From: Macrobrachium rosenbergii
Lineage: Eukaryota > Arthropoda > Malacostraca > Decapoda > Palaemonidae
Direction of reading: 5' to 3'
Length of the DNA: 64,000 nucleotides
NCBI RefSeq assembly: GCF_040412425.1
Contig: NC_089755.1
Coordinates: 57,050,298 to 57,114,297, forward strand
The stretch's first letter is position 1; the number at the start of each line of letters is the position of its first letter. Shown here one piece after another: positions 24,501-37,548 of this stretch. Both the position numbers and the translations under genes were made by a program. The notes beneath the pieces are model-generated. The model worked only from the letters and a program-made list of their open reading frames with translations. It searched no databases and was not told the DNA's origin.

Positions 24501-27380
24501 AGTATAAGCAGTGTTAAAGTATAAGCAATAATACATTTGTTAAAAAATTATAGAAGTACAAGAGACATAGATGAATAGATGAATAGATGGGTTGTGCTAT
24601 AGATGTGTGACTTTTTAAAAAAAAATTTTTTTTTCACAATCCCATTATTTATATGATGTCCTGCCTCCCAGCCCCTTTTTCTTCTCCATACCTCTGTGGA
24701 ACTGGATGTTCATGGGTGCTTATGGGCCAGGCTACCAACGAGCTAGCAGACAATCTCGTAATTGATGTTCATGATTGGAGTTTCTAGGGTTGTGAAGACC
24801 ATTAATTAGGTAATTTCAGATGGTCGGTTTGTACAAGAAAATAAATTTTGTTTCAAAGAAATGACACATTATTTAGATCATCATGAGGAATGCCTGAAGT
24901 AGTATAAACACTTAAAATACAGTACAGGTACTGTTTGGTTTTATATTTACTGTTATACAATACAGTTTACTACTTTTTGTATTTAAAATTTTTCCCAAGA
25001 TGAAATAGGGGTGTGTTTCATTGACTGGGTGCTAAACTGTGGGGGTTAGTAAGAAATTGGCTCTACACTCTTTGAACGCTGTGCCCTATTGATAGATAAA
25101 AGAAGGCTCCTGATTTTTGGGTAAAACCTGTATCCCAAATTTTTAATGTGTTGACTGTCAACACTCATGAATTGGGACTTTTTCCTGCCAAAGAGCATGA
25201 GAACAAACACACAAGACGGGAAATGTCAGACTTTGCCTGGGTAACTTTGTAAGAAACTCAATAAGAAACTCTTATTCAGTGAGTGCCATATCTTTTTAAG
25301 GAGTATTATTCATATGGAACGAGCCCACAGGGGCCCATTGATTTGAAATTCAAGCTTCCGAAGAATGTGGTGTTTATTGGAAGAAGTAATAGAAGGTACT
25401 GTAATAGGATATGCAGAAAGAAATCAATTACTAGAAAATAAAAAAATAAATTAGCACATTACTAAATACGTAAATAGATAAAAATGTAGGTAAATTATAA
25501 AATACAAGGAGAATTGCTTTAATGGTTATGTTCTACTCTTTGGCCAGGAAGAAATCAAAAACATTATGAGTGTTGGACATTCCTTCATTTTAGAAAAATT
25601 CTTTGTTTTTCGAACTCTTAAATTCATTTTACATTTTACGAATCCTTTGTTTTCAATACTTTACAAATATCGATTCACTGTATATACGTCTTTAGGTGTC
25701 TGCTATCTTTTGACAGTGTTCTTGTGTATATAATGTGAGACCAGCAGATTCATGTGCACCGTTTCCAAACAGGCGAACTCTGGAGTGTGCTGTGGACAAG
25801 AAAGTGAAGAGCCTTGCGTTTTGTGTTATAAATTCGGTGAAAAGGGGCTACCCCCCAGATCAAGGTGCCCACATTGCATTGCGTAAGTTATAGAATGAAT
25901 TTCTCGTCGTCGTATCTTTTCCGTTACTTCCTAAGTGGAAAGTTCTGTAATGCTTGAAGATAAAGTAGATTAAAACAGTTGTCAGTGATTATGTTCATTG
26001 GGAAGATCTATAATGCTTGCTGATAATGTAGTTTTTTACTGAAATGAATCAGGTATACAGTATGATTCCGTAAAAGTGTTTTGCAGTGTCTGTTAAAAAT
26101 TTTTTCATTGATTAAATTATGTTCAATAATAATACAAACTGACTTGATAGCTCAGAAAGTTGAGGATGATGGAATCATAAAATTTAGAAGAGAATCTTCA
26201 GTAGTATCATACAAGCTTCCAGTTTTATGTGATGGTCTTTGTTCCATTTTATGACTTCAGATGACTAAAGTTTCCTAAAGCTAATTGGGTTAAGGGCAGG
26301 TGTAGCAGGTAGCAGATTAACATTTGTTGTAATACAGTAAATGGAATTGGAAGACAGGGTACCTTTTGTGTAGCAGGTGCTAGGAAATCAACCTCTGTAC
26401 TCTGTAGCTTGAAGCCAGTAGATCAATAAAGCCTGCTTTACAGTTTTATTTAATTTTACTGATGACAGCATTAAAAGTCTGTTCTTTTTCATTACAGGAA
26501 CAGTTAGAAGATTCTTGGAACTCCATAGTGCAACGCTAGAGAGAATAGTATTTGTTGTCAATGGTATTGATGTTAGTATATATGAGATCTTGTTTCCACT
26601 CTACTTTCCGAGAACACCCGAAGAAGAGAACTGCAGTTGTTACCTGTTACCTGTAAGTATTTTGCTGTCATTTACATTCTACTCTGGTCGTTTGATGCAA
26701 ATTTTAAATAATTTTCTTGTGTGGGAACGTGGAAAGAAATTGTGCATGTCTGAGTGACATTTTAGGATTGGTTTTCTTGTTGACATTTAGAATTCATCTC
26801 ATTTGTATCTTTCAATATCCTCATCTTCATCTCAAGGATGACCTATTGAATGGATAGATCTATGAAGTGTCTTAAAAAATTCCATCATAACAATGCATTG
26901 TGTCATTGAAATGAATAGCAATGATGTTTGCATGCAGTTCTTTACCAGTAGTAATTCTTATTATTCCTTGACAAGTAGTAAGGGCATCAGTTAAATTTAA
27001 ATCATAGTTATCGATTAATATGGTGATATATATTATAAATTCTGTAATTACTGTGTCTTACTGTAGACTTAAATTTTTATAAGCAGTTTAACCATACCAC
27101 TAAGCTTTTGAACTGATTGCTCGAGAATAATTGGGTGATTGTCAAGTAGAAGAATTAGGTTTTTAATAAGGACAAAAGTCTTTGATAATAACTACTATTA
27201 ACCATTTCAGTACTTTATTTTATTCATATTTGAATTATCTCGCAAATTATTAAATACAGAGAGGTATTTAAGTTACTCTATTTTCATTGCTCCAGATTGA
27301 TTTAGGGGACAAGTTTGGTGAACCCAGTATTCCCGAGAGACAGATTCGTATCATTGATAATCCCCAGCACAGATACGAAG
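15567..27380 (+). CDS. GDAP2: GDAP2, macro-domain half (3' incomplete in the exons found)
   Basis: GDAP2 carries an N-terminal macro domain and a C-terminal CRAL-TRIO (Sec14-like) domain; its human orthologue is linked to ataxia. Coding exons: 15567-15736, 16694-16836, 18265-18397, 25773-25882, 26498-26652 and 27296-27380, all GT-AG and in phase, giving about 265 residues. The second of two tandem ATGs (15570) gives MEPLG, best matching the family's start. Counted from there: NSKLCLWAGDITQLNADAIV (50-69), STNESL, CKTGEI, HTVGP (125-129), AAESSLHYCYR, FCVINSVKRGYP, ALRTVRRFLELH, FPLYFPRTPEEEN and IPERQIRI all fit GDAP2. The macro loop reads HSTN instead of NAAN, typical of GDAP2 rather than active ADP-ribose hydrolases. 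Introns 3 (7.4 kb) and 2 contain MITE-like insertions. The last exon ends in phase 1 at a GTAAGT; no CRAL-TRIO exon was seen downstream. Confidence 0.93.
16000..16050 (+). repeat. 22-bp direct duplication in GDAP2 intron 1
   Basis: CAAAAGCTTTTCTGAATTCC occurs twice in succession. The remaining intron (15737-16693) holds nothing else I can name. Confidence 0.6.
17078..17431. mobile_element. MITE-like element in GDAP2 intron 2
   Basis: The left end CAGTAAACCACCTGTATTC and the reverse complement of the right end (CAGTAAACCCCCCGTATTC) form terminal inverted repeats, and both ends are flanked by TA. Length is 354 bp with no coding capacity. TIRs of this kind with TA duplications resemble Tc1/mariner-pogo (Tigger-like) derivatives; the superfamily is inference. 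Confidence 0.8.
19818..20119. mobile_element. MITE-like element in GDAP2 intron 3
   Basis: 302-bp non-coding element starting CAGGCAGTCCCTGGTTATCG; the reverse complement of its end is CAGGCAGTTCCCGGTTTACG. It is flanked by TA. The interior has many GATTTTCGG and TTATCGGCG motifs in both senses, so it folds extensively. Probably a pogo/Tigger-type MITE. Confidence 0.8.
20840..21340 (+). repeat. Two local tandem duplications in GDAP2 intron 3
   Basis: ATTATTGACATTTCCATGTG repeats at about 20836 and 20877. A unit of about 122 bp starting near 21093 (GATTAATGTGGTTCT, then TATGCTTGATATT and TTTTTGTGGTATG) repeats near 21216. Both are diverged copies. Confidence 0.6.
21341..25300 (+). other. GDAP2 intron 3, remainder
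   Basis: AT-rich intron with no exon, RNA gene or microsatellite longer than about 20 bp that I can support. Short open frames here (for example 21926-22186 and 23914-24186) are AT-driven and lack exon signals. Confidence 0.4.
25306..25530 (+). repeat. Dispersed repeat, copy 1, in GDAP2 intron 3
   Basis: GAGCCCACAGGGGCCCATTG, GAAATTCAAGCTTCCGAAGA and GGAAGAAGTAATAGAAGGTA, followed by an AAATA-rich tail. A second, shorter copy occurs at 55275-55400. I recall this family from decapod genomes. Confidence 0.55.
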
Positions 27381-29800
27381 GTAAGTGGAAGCGTGATGTG
27401 ATTTTTTTGTATAGATGTAAAATTTCTATGTGTGTAGAGTTTTCATTTTGTCATTTCTGTAAGACCTTTGAACTCTGGTCTTTTGGTAATATTCTACCCA
27501 ATGGAGCAACTATTTGGAACTGTGAACTTTCATTCATTCTGTCTCTGGGGCAAACAATAGCTCCAAAACAATCCTGACATTCTTGCGAGTCTTATGGCAA
27601 AGAGTATCTGTGTGTGAAATTTTCAAATTAAATATTGGTATTGTTCAGGTAATGTACTTTAGTGTATTTCTAAGATTTTTGTTATGAGCTAGTTTACTGT
27701 ACGTTATAGTACAGTACTTGACTTTCTTGGTACTTTAAAGTACTTACAAATACATATATTTTAATGTCTGTTATGTGCATATTGGATAAAGAAAACTGCT
27801 TAAAAATTGCGAGCTTAAATTACCACAAGTTCCAGGTATGGCTAACATAGGAGTTGGTTTCAAATAGATGTTATTTGTTGCAATTAATAATTCATTCAAA
27901 TAAGAGCTACGATGGTGAGTATCAGTACAGGTACTTAGCAGAGGAATAGGATGATTTCGTTTGTGTTTCATGGTTCAATTTGATTCTTTTTCAGACCTTA
28001 TACAAATGACTAGAGGTAAAGTAAATTGTGATCTAGTGTCAACTGTGTACCTTTCCATTAAATAGGTGTAGTCCTGACATAGTGTCGATATAGTTGATGT
28101 AGTAGGTGACGAAAGCTTTAGTTTCGAAGAGTATAGTTACTGCTGTAGTAGATTGGCAGTTAGATACTTATACTTAAAAGAGTGTTGAACCTAGCAAAAT
28201 TGGAAGGGTAAAATTTATGGGAGCACTAAATTTTCTCTGACATCTGTCCTCAGTGGCAAATACACTGGTACATAGTTTGTTTTATTTCAGTTAAATTTTG
28301 TAGCTGAAAATTTAGCGTTGTAGGATGAGATGGAAAATAACAAAAGTTAGAAAGTTGCACTTCATTTAATTGCAGATTAGCAGCAAAGGAGGTAGCATTT
28401 ATTAGGGTACTAGAATTGAGAACATGCCTTTATACTTTAAGATAGAACATAAATTAGATAGGAAAGCTTTATTAGCTTGAAGATTTAGTAGTCATAGTAC
28501 GTCATAGGATACGTGGTAGTTAGATATAGAGTAAACTGTTCTGTTACCTGTGAACTATGATTGTCCTTGTCAGCTCACAGAGAAAAAGTTTGACTTTCCA
28601 GGCTTGTACTGCAAACAGTATTTTACCTTTCTACTTGTGCAGTTGCTCTTTTGCACATTTCAATTTAAGGTCCTGTCTGTGCACTCATTGTTTTGGGGAT
28701 ATACCTGATATGAAATTGGTTGATGAAGGGAAACCTTTTACCTTGTGGTGGAAAGAATTATTTGTTTTTCGAGTGGAATGGGTCATGACAATAAAATTTT
28801 TTATTTTTACTTTGACATATGGAAGCAATATCTATTTTTTGGATGCATATATGTACATGATTGTAAAATCTATGAATGCTACGGAAATGGAATGTAAAAA
28901 ATCATTAAAGGAAAAATACTTGCAGCATCTGCATAGATTTAAAGACTTTTTCAATGCCAGAGAACTGGAATTATGCTGAAACTTATAAATTGGTATGAGC
29001 AGTTGTTGCTCAGCCCTCACTGGGGAAAAGTAGGAAGAGTTAAGAGTTGATGAGTGGTAAATGTGAAAGAAAAGAAAGAACAAAAGATGGAGTGCGTGTT
29101 CTTGTAATGGGATTAAGCTGTGCAGGCGTCTGTGTGTGTGTGTGCGTGTGTGTTTGTGCGTGCGTTCAGCCGCCTTTAAGTATTTGCCCGTCCAAAAAAG
29201 CTTTGCTTTTGAAAGGCTTCAAGAAAGATATTGGATGTTCAGTTTTTTTTATAATGTTTAGTTACTTTATTCAGTTGAACACCATATTCATTGCAAGCTT
29301 GAATTTCAAGTCAGTGGGCTTTGTGGTGGGCTTGTTCCATATGAATACGGGTCATCTTCTAAGTAATAATAATTATATATATAACAATAATAATGTACTT
29401 TAAATGGTCTCAGTTGTTTTTATGTGTTTGTCTCTTTGTACTCAAGAATTCATTGGAAGCAGTTATTTTTCTATGCTGAATCTTGTTCCTGGTCAAGACC
29501 AGGATGAACAAATGCCTTGTAGGAAGTTAACGCTGAGAAGCATTAACACTAAGTTGCTAGGTGTCGAACCAGTGATTTAGGTCATCAGGAAGTCTATGCT
29601 GTTGTCTTCTTTTCTTAGATAATAAATCAAGTTATACTGATTATACGTAATGGCAGAGCATCTCAAAACAGTGTAATAATAATATAGATGGATGGGGAGT
29701 CCACAGTAATATGACTTTTTATTGTATTTCAAATGTTTTCAAATGTACTTAAAAGATCTGATTGATGTTGTATTAATAAGATTAATCAGGTTTTCAAAAC
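27381..29800 (+). other. AT-rich DNA after the last recognised GDAP2 exon
   Basis: No CRAL-TRIO-coding exon found. The 140-aa open frame at 28557-28979 and that at 29446-29580 have no recognised family motif. A short (TG)n tract lies at about 29131-29160. Confidence 0.4.
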
Positions 29801-29841
29801 ATTGTGTTATCAGAAACATTTTCATACATTTTGACACATTA

Positions 29842-29844
<3 letters not shown>

Positions 29845-29927
<83 letters not shown>

Positions 29928-30016
29928 ATATATATGTATATATATATCTATATATATGTATATATGTATGTATATATATATGTATATATGTGTGTGTGGT
30001 TGTATATATGTATATA
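29845..30016. repeat. (TA)n tract with TATG interruptions
   Basis: Pure TA repeat from 29845 to about 29926, then TA interrupted by TCTA and TATG. It marks the left edge of the microsatellite-dense part of the window. Confidence 0.9.
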
Positions 30017-30041
30017 TAGGTAGTGAAATGCACTCAGGGAC

Positions 30042-30338
<297 letters not shown>

Positions 30339-30702
30339 CTAGCATATCATATACTGTATATCATACCATATCACTAAGTGGAGGCAACATATCATGCCTC
30401 AATGTGACCCATGACTGTGTGGTTCCTACTAGGATATCCATCAGACACTTTGGGGCGTGTCCTTATCAGTGGAGGATGTTGGTATAGGTCATTGAATGTT
30501 AAATAAAAAAAAATTACTTTTTGAATATCCGGTATATTTCTCATCACCACAGAAAATGTAATGGTTGATTTTATAAACACAAATACACGTTTTATTTGAT
30601 TATATATAGAATACACTTGAGTGCATGTGTATTTTTGTATTTTTATACATGGGTAGTATGTCAGTTTGAATCAATGCTTTTTACGAAAGGAATGTTCTTA
30701 TG

Positions 30703-30818
30703 TGTATGTATGTATGTATGTATGTATGAAGGTATTTTGTTAATTATGTATTGCGCATTTGTTGTGAATATTTCATTCTATGCTATGGCAAAAATCCGTT
30801 TTGTAATATGGTTAACAT

Positions 30819-30884
<66 letters not shown>

Positions 30885-30956
30885 ATGTATTGCACATTTA
30901 TTGTAAATGCTTACTGATGTGTTAATAAAAACAACAACCGTTATGTAATGTATTGT

Positions 30957-31006
<50 letters not shown>

Positions 31007-31078
31007 AAGCCTTATGCATGGCCTGTGTACGAGTTTGGTCATACTGTTACCTCCTCCATCTGTATAACTCTTAGTGAG

Positions 31079-31146
<68 letters not shown>
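30703..31146. repeat. (TATG)n, two (AG)n and one (CT)n tracts
   Basis: TATG repeat at 30703-30728, AG at 30822-30881 and 30962-31002, CT at 31082-31146. The AG tracts share flanking text (TTATGTATTG with CATTTRTTGT-like sequence), so they appear duplicated. Confidence 0.85.
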
Positions 31147-31149
<3 letters not shown>

Positions 31150-31453
31150 GCCACTTAGGTCGTTTGCGCCTTTTGACTCCCGTCACTCCTCTTCCATCCG
31201 TCCGTCGGTCGATTCGTACCGCTCGTAAGGGGTTTGGTTTTGTCTCGTTCGTGAAAAAAAAAGTACTCGAGATATATTCCAGTGTGTTTTTTTTATACTT
31301 TTTGTTTGGTGCGTGTTTTTATTTTTGTGTTTTGGACCGTTGTTTTTATTGTGTTACTTCACAGTTAATGTTTGTGTATATGTAAATTGTATATACTGTT
31401 TTTTTATGACTGATTTCATGGTGTGAATTAATAGGCCTATAACACACACACAC

Positions 31454-31527
<74 letters not shown>

Positions 31528-32520
31528 AATTCTACATTTCAACCTTCAGTTTTGTTCAATCATCGTTGGGTTATTGTCGAGTAGTACTGGTTGTATTTAA
31601 TGGCAAATGATTGCGCCATTGCGTTTTCCCAGTGTCTTTAACCTTGGCAATAAAAAATTATATACAACATATTATTTTTATATATTTCCGGGGAATATTT
31701 TGTTATTGAAAGTTTAGATTTTAAAGTGTCTTTCGTGTGAATGTTATCGGTGTTGTAACTTAAGTAAATCTTTTAGACAGTCTAGACCAGTAGGAAAGTA
31801 ATATACAATGAGTAATGCTTCCCACATTATAAATCAGCGCCTTCGTACGTAGGAGAAAGTTCTCTAGTTGATAATTTGGGACGTGAGCTTGTGCAAAATA
31901 ATGAACAACTTGAAAGTTTCACGCCTGATTAGAATTGAGAATTCGCTTAGCGCAAAATAAAGAACAAACTTGAGGAAATCTGTGGCGGTTGGGAAACCAT
32001 TCGTAGACTTTTAGAATTAATAATAAATGTAATCATGTCGTCACGAGTCATGTAAGTGTGCTTGTCGTACAGTAACTTAGACAGAGTCCTGGTTTCCGCT
32101 TCGACGATAATTGTAGTAATCAGACGCTGTTTTCTCTTGTACTTTAACTTTTTTTTTTGCTATTTTCTGTTGTTTTTTTGTCTTTATTTGTAAACGAATG
32201 GTTTTGAAAGGTTTAGCGAGGGTTTATGGACATTAATATATAGGTGTAGGTTACGTAGGGATACCGGTCAGTGGTTTTCACGCTTTATTTCAACATTTGT
32301 GAATGGCAGGAATCTGGCATTTCCTGCTGTTCTGTCATTCTGCTGTTATTCTCCCAAATCCATCTCCTCGAGGACAAACAGACCTTTCCTAGAGATAAGT
32401 AGACTGGGAAAATACTTTTCCATTATCATAAAAGCAATTTTTTATATAAAAAACTTGATTGCGTCACCTTCATTCTTATCTGTTGAAGGATTTCGTAACA
32501 AAGAGGTTAATTAGTCTTTT
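31147..32520 (+). other. Single-copy-like DNA with a TA tract at 31459-31520
   Basis: 31150-31226 is CpG-rich (CGTCCGTCGGTCGATTCG) and ends in GCTC/GTAAGG, so it could be a 5' UTR exon; this is speculative. TAGGCCTA lies at 31432. No coding exon recognised. Confidence 0.35.
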
Positions 32521-32524
32521 TTTT

Positions 32525-33010
32525 ACGACATTGGTCTAACCTCTCGTGTATGTATAAGACATGGAACCAGCATATAGATTAATTAAACAATCTTTTTTCA
32601 AATTTAGACTTAGTCCTAACCTTTCGTGTATATGTAGGGCGTGGAACCAGCATATAGTTTAACTAAATAATCTTTTCAAAAGAGTAAGGCCTAACTTCTC
32701 GTATATGTATAGGACATGGAACTAACATACAGATTAACTAAACAATTTTTTTTTTTCAAAGAGTTAGATCTAACCTCTCGCAATGTATAGGACATAGAAC
32801 CAACATATAAATTAACCAATCATTTTTTCAAAGGCTTAGGCCTAACCTCTCGTGCATGTATAGGACATAGAACCAACATTTAGATAAACTAAAGGATATT
32901 TTCTAAAGAATCAGGCCTAACCTCTCGTGTATATACAGGGCTTAGAACCAACATACAACTAAACCATTTTTTTTTCAAAGACATAGGCCTAACTTCTCAT
33001 GTTTACATAG
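32525..33010 (+). repeat. Minisatellite, 72-80 bp unit, 7 copies
   Basis: TAACCTCTCGTGTATGTATA-like landmarks occur at about 32537, 32617, 32692, 32771, 32843, 32918 and 32990, each followed by GGACATGGAACCAACAT-like text and a T-run before TTCAAAGA. Two units contain TAGGCCTA. Confidence 0.85.
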
Positions 33011-33197
33011 GACTTGGAATCAGAGTATCACACGCTAATGGTAACCAGTTACACAAATTAAGTTACACTTAGTTTAACATCAGCGTGACAGTCCTGGTTA
33101 CGTAACCAGTCTCCTGTAATGAATGAAGCAATCTGTCTCGAGGGGATGTTTTTAAGTTTTATGGAAAATCCAACTCCACTCTCCCTTTAATCCCCCC

Positions 33198-34660
<1,463 letters not shown>

Positions 34661-34666
34661 GACTGA

Positions 34667-34710
34667 AGAAGAAGAAGAAGAAGAAGAAGAAGAAGAAGAA
34701 GAAGAAGAAG

Positions 34711-34740
<30 letters not shown>
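34667..34740 (+). repeat. (GAA)n tract, about 25 units
   Basis: Pure GAA trinucleotide repeat, which gives a spurious poly-Glu frame on plus and poly-Phe on minus. Confidence 0.95.
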
Positions 34741-34743
<3 letters not shown>

Positions 34744-34844
34744 CAGTTTGTTATCCGACCCTTCAAGTGTTTGTTGACATCAAGGTCCTACTCGCCTGAT
34801 TCCTCTTGCATATTTCGACGTGGGACTTCCTGTTTGCCCTGGGT

Positions 34845-35155
34845 CTTTCTCCTGCCCCTTAGGTCTTTTTTGAGTCTTTCTCCTACCTCTTAGGTCTTTA
34901 TTGTATCCACTGGGTCTTTCTTTTATCCCCTAGGTCTTTCTTTTACTCTTAGGTCTTTATTCTGTACCCTAGGTCTTTATTTTATCACCTAGGTCTTCAT
35001 TTTATCCCCTTAGGTCTTTTATTTTACCCCTTAGGTCTTTATTTTATCCCCTGGGTCTTTATTTTATCCCCTGGGTGTTTATTTTATCCCCTAGGTCTTT
35101 ATTTTACCCCTTGGGTCTTTATTTTACTCCATAGGTCTATCTTTTAACCCTTAGG
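34845..35155 (+). repeat. Minisatellite, 20-23 bp unit, about 14 copies
   Basis: Unit close to TAGGTCTTTATTTTATCCCC, with variation between TAGG and TGGG and between ATCC and ACCC. Confidence 0.85.
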
Positions 35156-35442
35156 TGATATTCCTCCTTAAGTATTAATCTTTCTTAGGCCTATACTCAT
35201 CCCGGGGTATACTTCTTCTCGTTTTGTAAACTTCCTCTTCTTCCAAGGTAGTTTTTTCCTTTCTGTAGGATCTTTTTCTCCTTCTCCTCCTCCTCCAATA
35301 GTCTTTCTCCTCTTTCTTAGAACTTCCTGTTGTCTGTAGGATATTTTCTCTTACTCCTTTTCATAATCCTTTGGTATATTTTGTCCCTGGTGGGTCTTCC
35401 TCCTCCTCCTGTTCGAACCTTCCTCCTCCTTTTTAGCTTCCT

Positions 35443-35446
<4 letters not shown>

Positions 35447-35509
<63 letters not shown>
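35447..35509 (+). repeat. (CT)n tract before candidate exon
   Basis: Pure CT for about 62 bp, ending directly before CATGAGGTCC. It could serve as the pyrimidine tract of an acceptor (ATGAG/GTCC). Confidence 0.9.
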
Positions 35510-35511
<2 letters not shown>

Positions 35512-35523
35512 GAGGTCCTTCCC

Positions 35524-35776
35524 ATGGACGTCCTAACCCTCTGCCTGAGATCCGAGGAGTCCCATCGGCCGAAAGCCATCTCCCACAAGAGCTGCAAAAG
35601 CCTCGATCCCAAAAGGGGGGCCTCCTTCAGATCCTTCAGGAGGAGACGAGCTGCGTCCTTGAAGGGCGTCGCCTGGGGCCGCAAGAAACTAGCCAAAATG
35701 GCCGCCTCCATTCCCAACGTCAAGACGCCCTTGCTGAGGTCCTACGGCCTCTTGAGGAACGAAAATATTTTCACAG
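35524..35776 (+). CDS. Candidate coding exon of an unrecognised gene
   Basis: An open frame starting ATGGACGTC and ending ...AATATTTTCACAG with a strong donor GTAAGTGAG at 35777. About 84 codons plus one base (phase 1). Wobble positions are mostly C or G (AAG, CTC, TCC, GCC, AAC, GTC) although the surroundings are AT-rich, a strong sign of real coding use; the other two forward frames are either stopped or lack this bias. The peptide is basic and serine-rich (KRGASFRSFRRRRAASLKG, then RSYGLLRNENIFTG) with no family I recognise and no match to the expected GDAP2 C-terminus. It may start at the ATG or be an internal exon with its acceptor at 35514. No second exon of this gene was found. Confidence 0.5.
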
Positions 35777-36031
35777 GTAAGTGAGATGTATGACTCGGCT
35801 TTGTTTTTGTTGACGAGGGAGCGTTCGGTTGGAATTTTTTTGGGGGGGTGTTTTTGTTTACATGGGACCGTTCAGTTTGATTGGTTTTGGTGTTTTTGTT
35901 TACTTGGGGTCGTTCGGTTTGAATTTTTGTGGGGGGGGGTGAATGAAGGCGTTTTCAATTTAACTTAATTGGAAACCGATAAAATAGTAAATTAACACTT
36001 GTTTTTAAAAAGTTTCATTAGATGACGAGAG

Positions 36032-36286
36032 ATGAGACTTTATATTTGTATTACCGAAAAAATAAAGACGACCATCGTTTCGAAAATTATGAGTTTATTC
36101 CTCCTGCTAATATTATTATGCGCCCTTGCGTTCATATTGACTCTGTGTTTACGTACCACTTGGGGCTCGGTCCTTGGTCCTAAGGTCGAATACTTCAAGT
36201 TTAAGTGCCTGGATGTCTACGTGATACTAGTCAGGTTAAATTACTTTGATGTTAAGCTTCAGCTAGTCGAAAGTAGCCTCAGGTAA
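36032..36286 (+). CDS. Weak candidate small open frame with a hydrophobic segment
   Basis: 84 codons; an internal ATG is followed by a leucine-rich hydrophobic run (MSLFLLLILLCALAFILTL) and a mixed tail ending VESSLR, stop TAA. No upstream promoter, homology or splice support is visible, so it may be chance. The preceding 35800-35950 holds two diverged copies of a GTTTTTGTTTACNTGGGNCC-type unit. Confidence 0.12.
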   Translation: MRLYICITEKIKTTIVSKIMSLFLLLILLCALAFILTLCLRTTWGSVLGPKVEYFKFKCLDVYVILVRLNYFDVKLQLVESSLR

Positions 36287-36309
36287 CCTTGAAAGTCTCT
36301 AACTTTCTT

Positions 36310-36610
36310 TTTAATAGGTTTTCCAGATTCTTGTTGGGTTGAATTTTCCTATAGATTGGGAGAGTTACCTTGAAAATGTCCAACTTTCTTTTCAGTTGGT
36401 TTTTAAAATTCTTGTTGGTTTGAATTTTCCTATAGATTGGGAGAATTACCTTGAAAATCTCTTTAACTTTTTTTTAATTGGTTTTTCAGGTTCTTGTGGG
36501 TTTGAATTTTCCTATAGATTGGGAGAATTACCTTGAAAATCTCTAACTTTCTTTTTAATCGGTCTCACATTCTTGTAGATATGAATTTTGCCGATAGATT
36601 TGGGAGAAAT
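36310..36610 (+). repeat. Minisatellite, about 81-82 bp unit, 3-4 copies
   Basis: GAATTTTCCTATAGATTGGG recurs at 36341, 36422 and 36504, with CTAACTTTCTTTTTAAT between copies. A decayed copy follows at about 36580. Confidence 0.85.
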
Positions 36611-36960
36611 TTGGAAGAAAGCGAAATGGTTGGCGTAAAAACTTTATAAAGAATTTTTTTGGGAAATGCTGTTCAGTTTTTATAAACTCCGAAACTACAG
36701 ACGACGGTGTATAGTAAATTGCCAAAGATTCAGGTGATAGAACAAAATTTTTATCGCACTCATTATAATTATTGTCGTTGAGGACTTAGCGACTAACAGT
36801 ATCCTGCACCATTGTAGGATCTCATGCATTCGAGCTCATTCCCATGGAATGATTTTGGTATCTTTATCATGGTTATAAAATACTCATAGTAACATGGGTC
36901 GTGAAATGGAGAAACAAGCCCGCAGCTGTGTATATGTACATATATTATGTCCATATATTT

Positions 36961-37215
36961 AAAGATAAATCTGTACAGAAAGCTTCCGGGAAACCGTTCG
37001 ATTCCCCGTTTCAGTTTCCCGAAAGCTTTCTGTACAGATTGATCTTTAAATCTGCACAGACAGCTTTCAGGAAACCGTTCGATTCCCCGTTTCAGTTTCC
37101 CGAAAGCTTTCCGTACAGATTGATCTTTAAATCTGTACAGACAGCTTTCAGGAAACCGTTCGATTCCCCGTTTCAGTTTCCCGAAAGCTTTCTGTACAGA
37201 TTGATCTTTAAATAT
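36961..37215. repeat. Three tandem 81-bp hairpin units
   Basis: CTGTACAG/CTGCACAG landmarks at 36971, 37052 and 37133 give exactly 81 bp. Within each unit, CTGTACAGAAAGCTTCCGGG is complementary to CCCGAAAGCTTTCTGTACAG further on, with loop CGTTCGATTCCCCGTTTCAG. Since 81 is 27 codons, repeated peptides appear on both strands (minus 37260-36793, plus 36901-37320); these are repeat translations. Confidence 0.85.
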
Positions 37216-37513
37216 AATAATGTATATATAAATAACTGTGGATTTGTATCTCCGCTTCAAGACTCATTGAAAGGAAAGTTAGAGATTTTCGAGGTAGTAT
37301 TTCAAATATTATTATTTTAAACCCACCCAGACATCTACTGATAAGCAAGCCATGAGTGAAAGGAGAAGGAGAAGAAGAAGAAGAAGCAGAAGCCTTTTCA
37401 GGAAAGGTGGCACATCCAATGCACATGAGTCACATTGACCGCTCGAAAAGGGGCGAGTTATATGTGACAGTGTATTAGACGATGATGCAACGTTCAGTTA
37501 AGTGGCTTATCTC

Positions 37514-37548
37514 TGGAGGTGGGTGGGTGGGTGGGTGGGTGGGTGGTG
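37514..37548 (+). repeat. (GGGT)n tract, potential G-quadruplex
   Basis: At least six consecutive GGGT units followed by GGTGGAGTGGGGGGAG; this satisfies the usual four-run G-quadruplex pattern. Confidence 0.8.

Noticed and set aside
26760..27290. Possible extra GDAP2 exon between exons 5 and 6
   Set aside because: Phases of 26652 and 27296 join directly in frame and the peptide is continuous with the family, so none is needed.
28557..28979. 140-aa open frame
   Set aside because: AT-rich, no motif, no exon-like wobble bias, and poor fit to the expected GDAP2 C-terminus.
29446..29580. Open stretch EFIGSSYFSMLNLVPGQDQD and onward to a stop
   Set aside because: Considered as an alternative GDAP2 last exon, but there is no proper acceptor before it and no similarity to the family.
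36793..37260. Minus-strand frame of 155 aa with repeated FKDQSVQKAFGK peptides
   Set aside because: The peptide repeat comes from an 81-bp (27-codon) palindromic minisatellite and is open on both strands.
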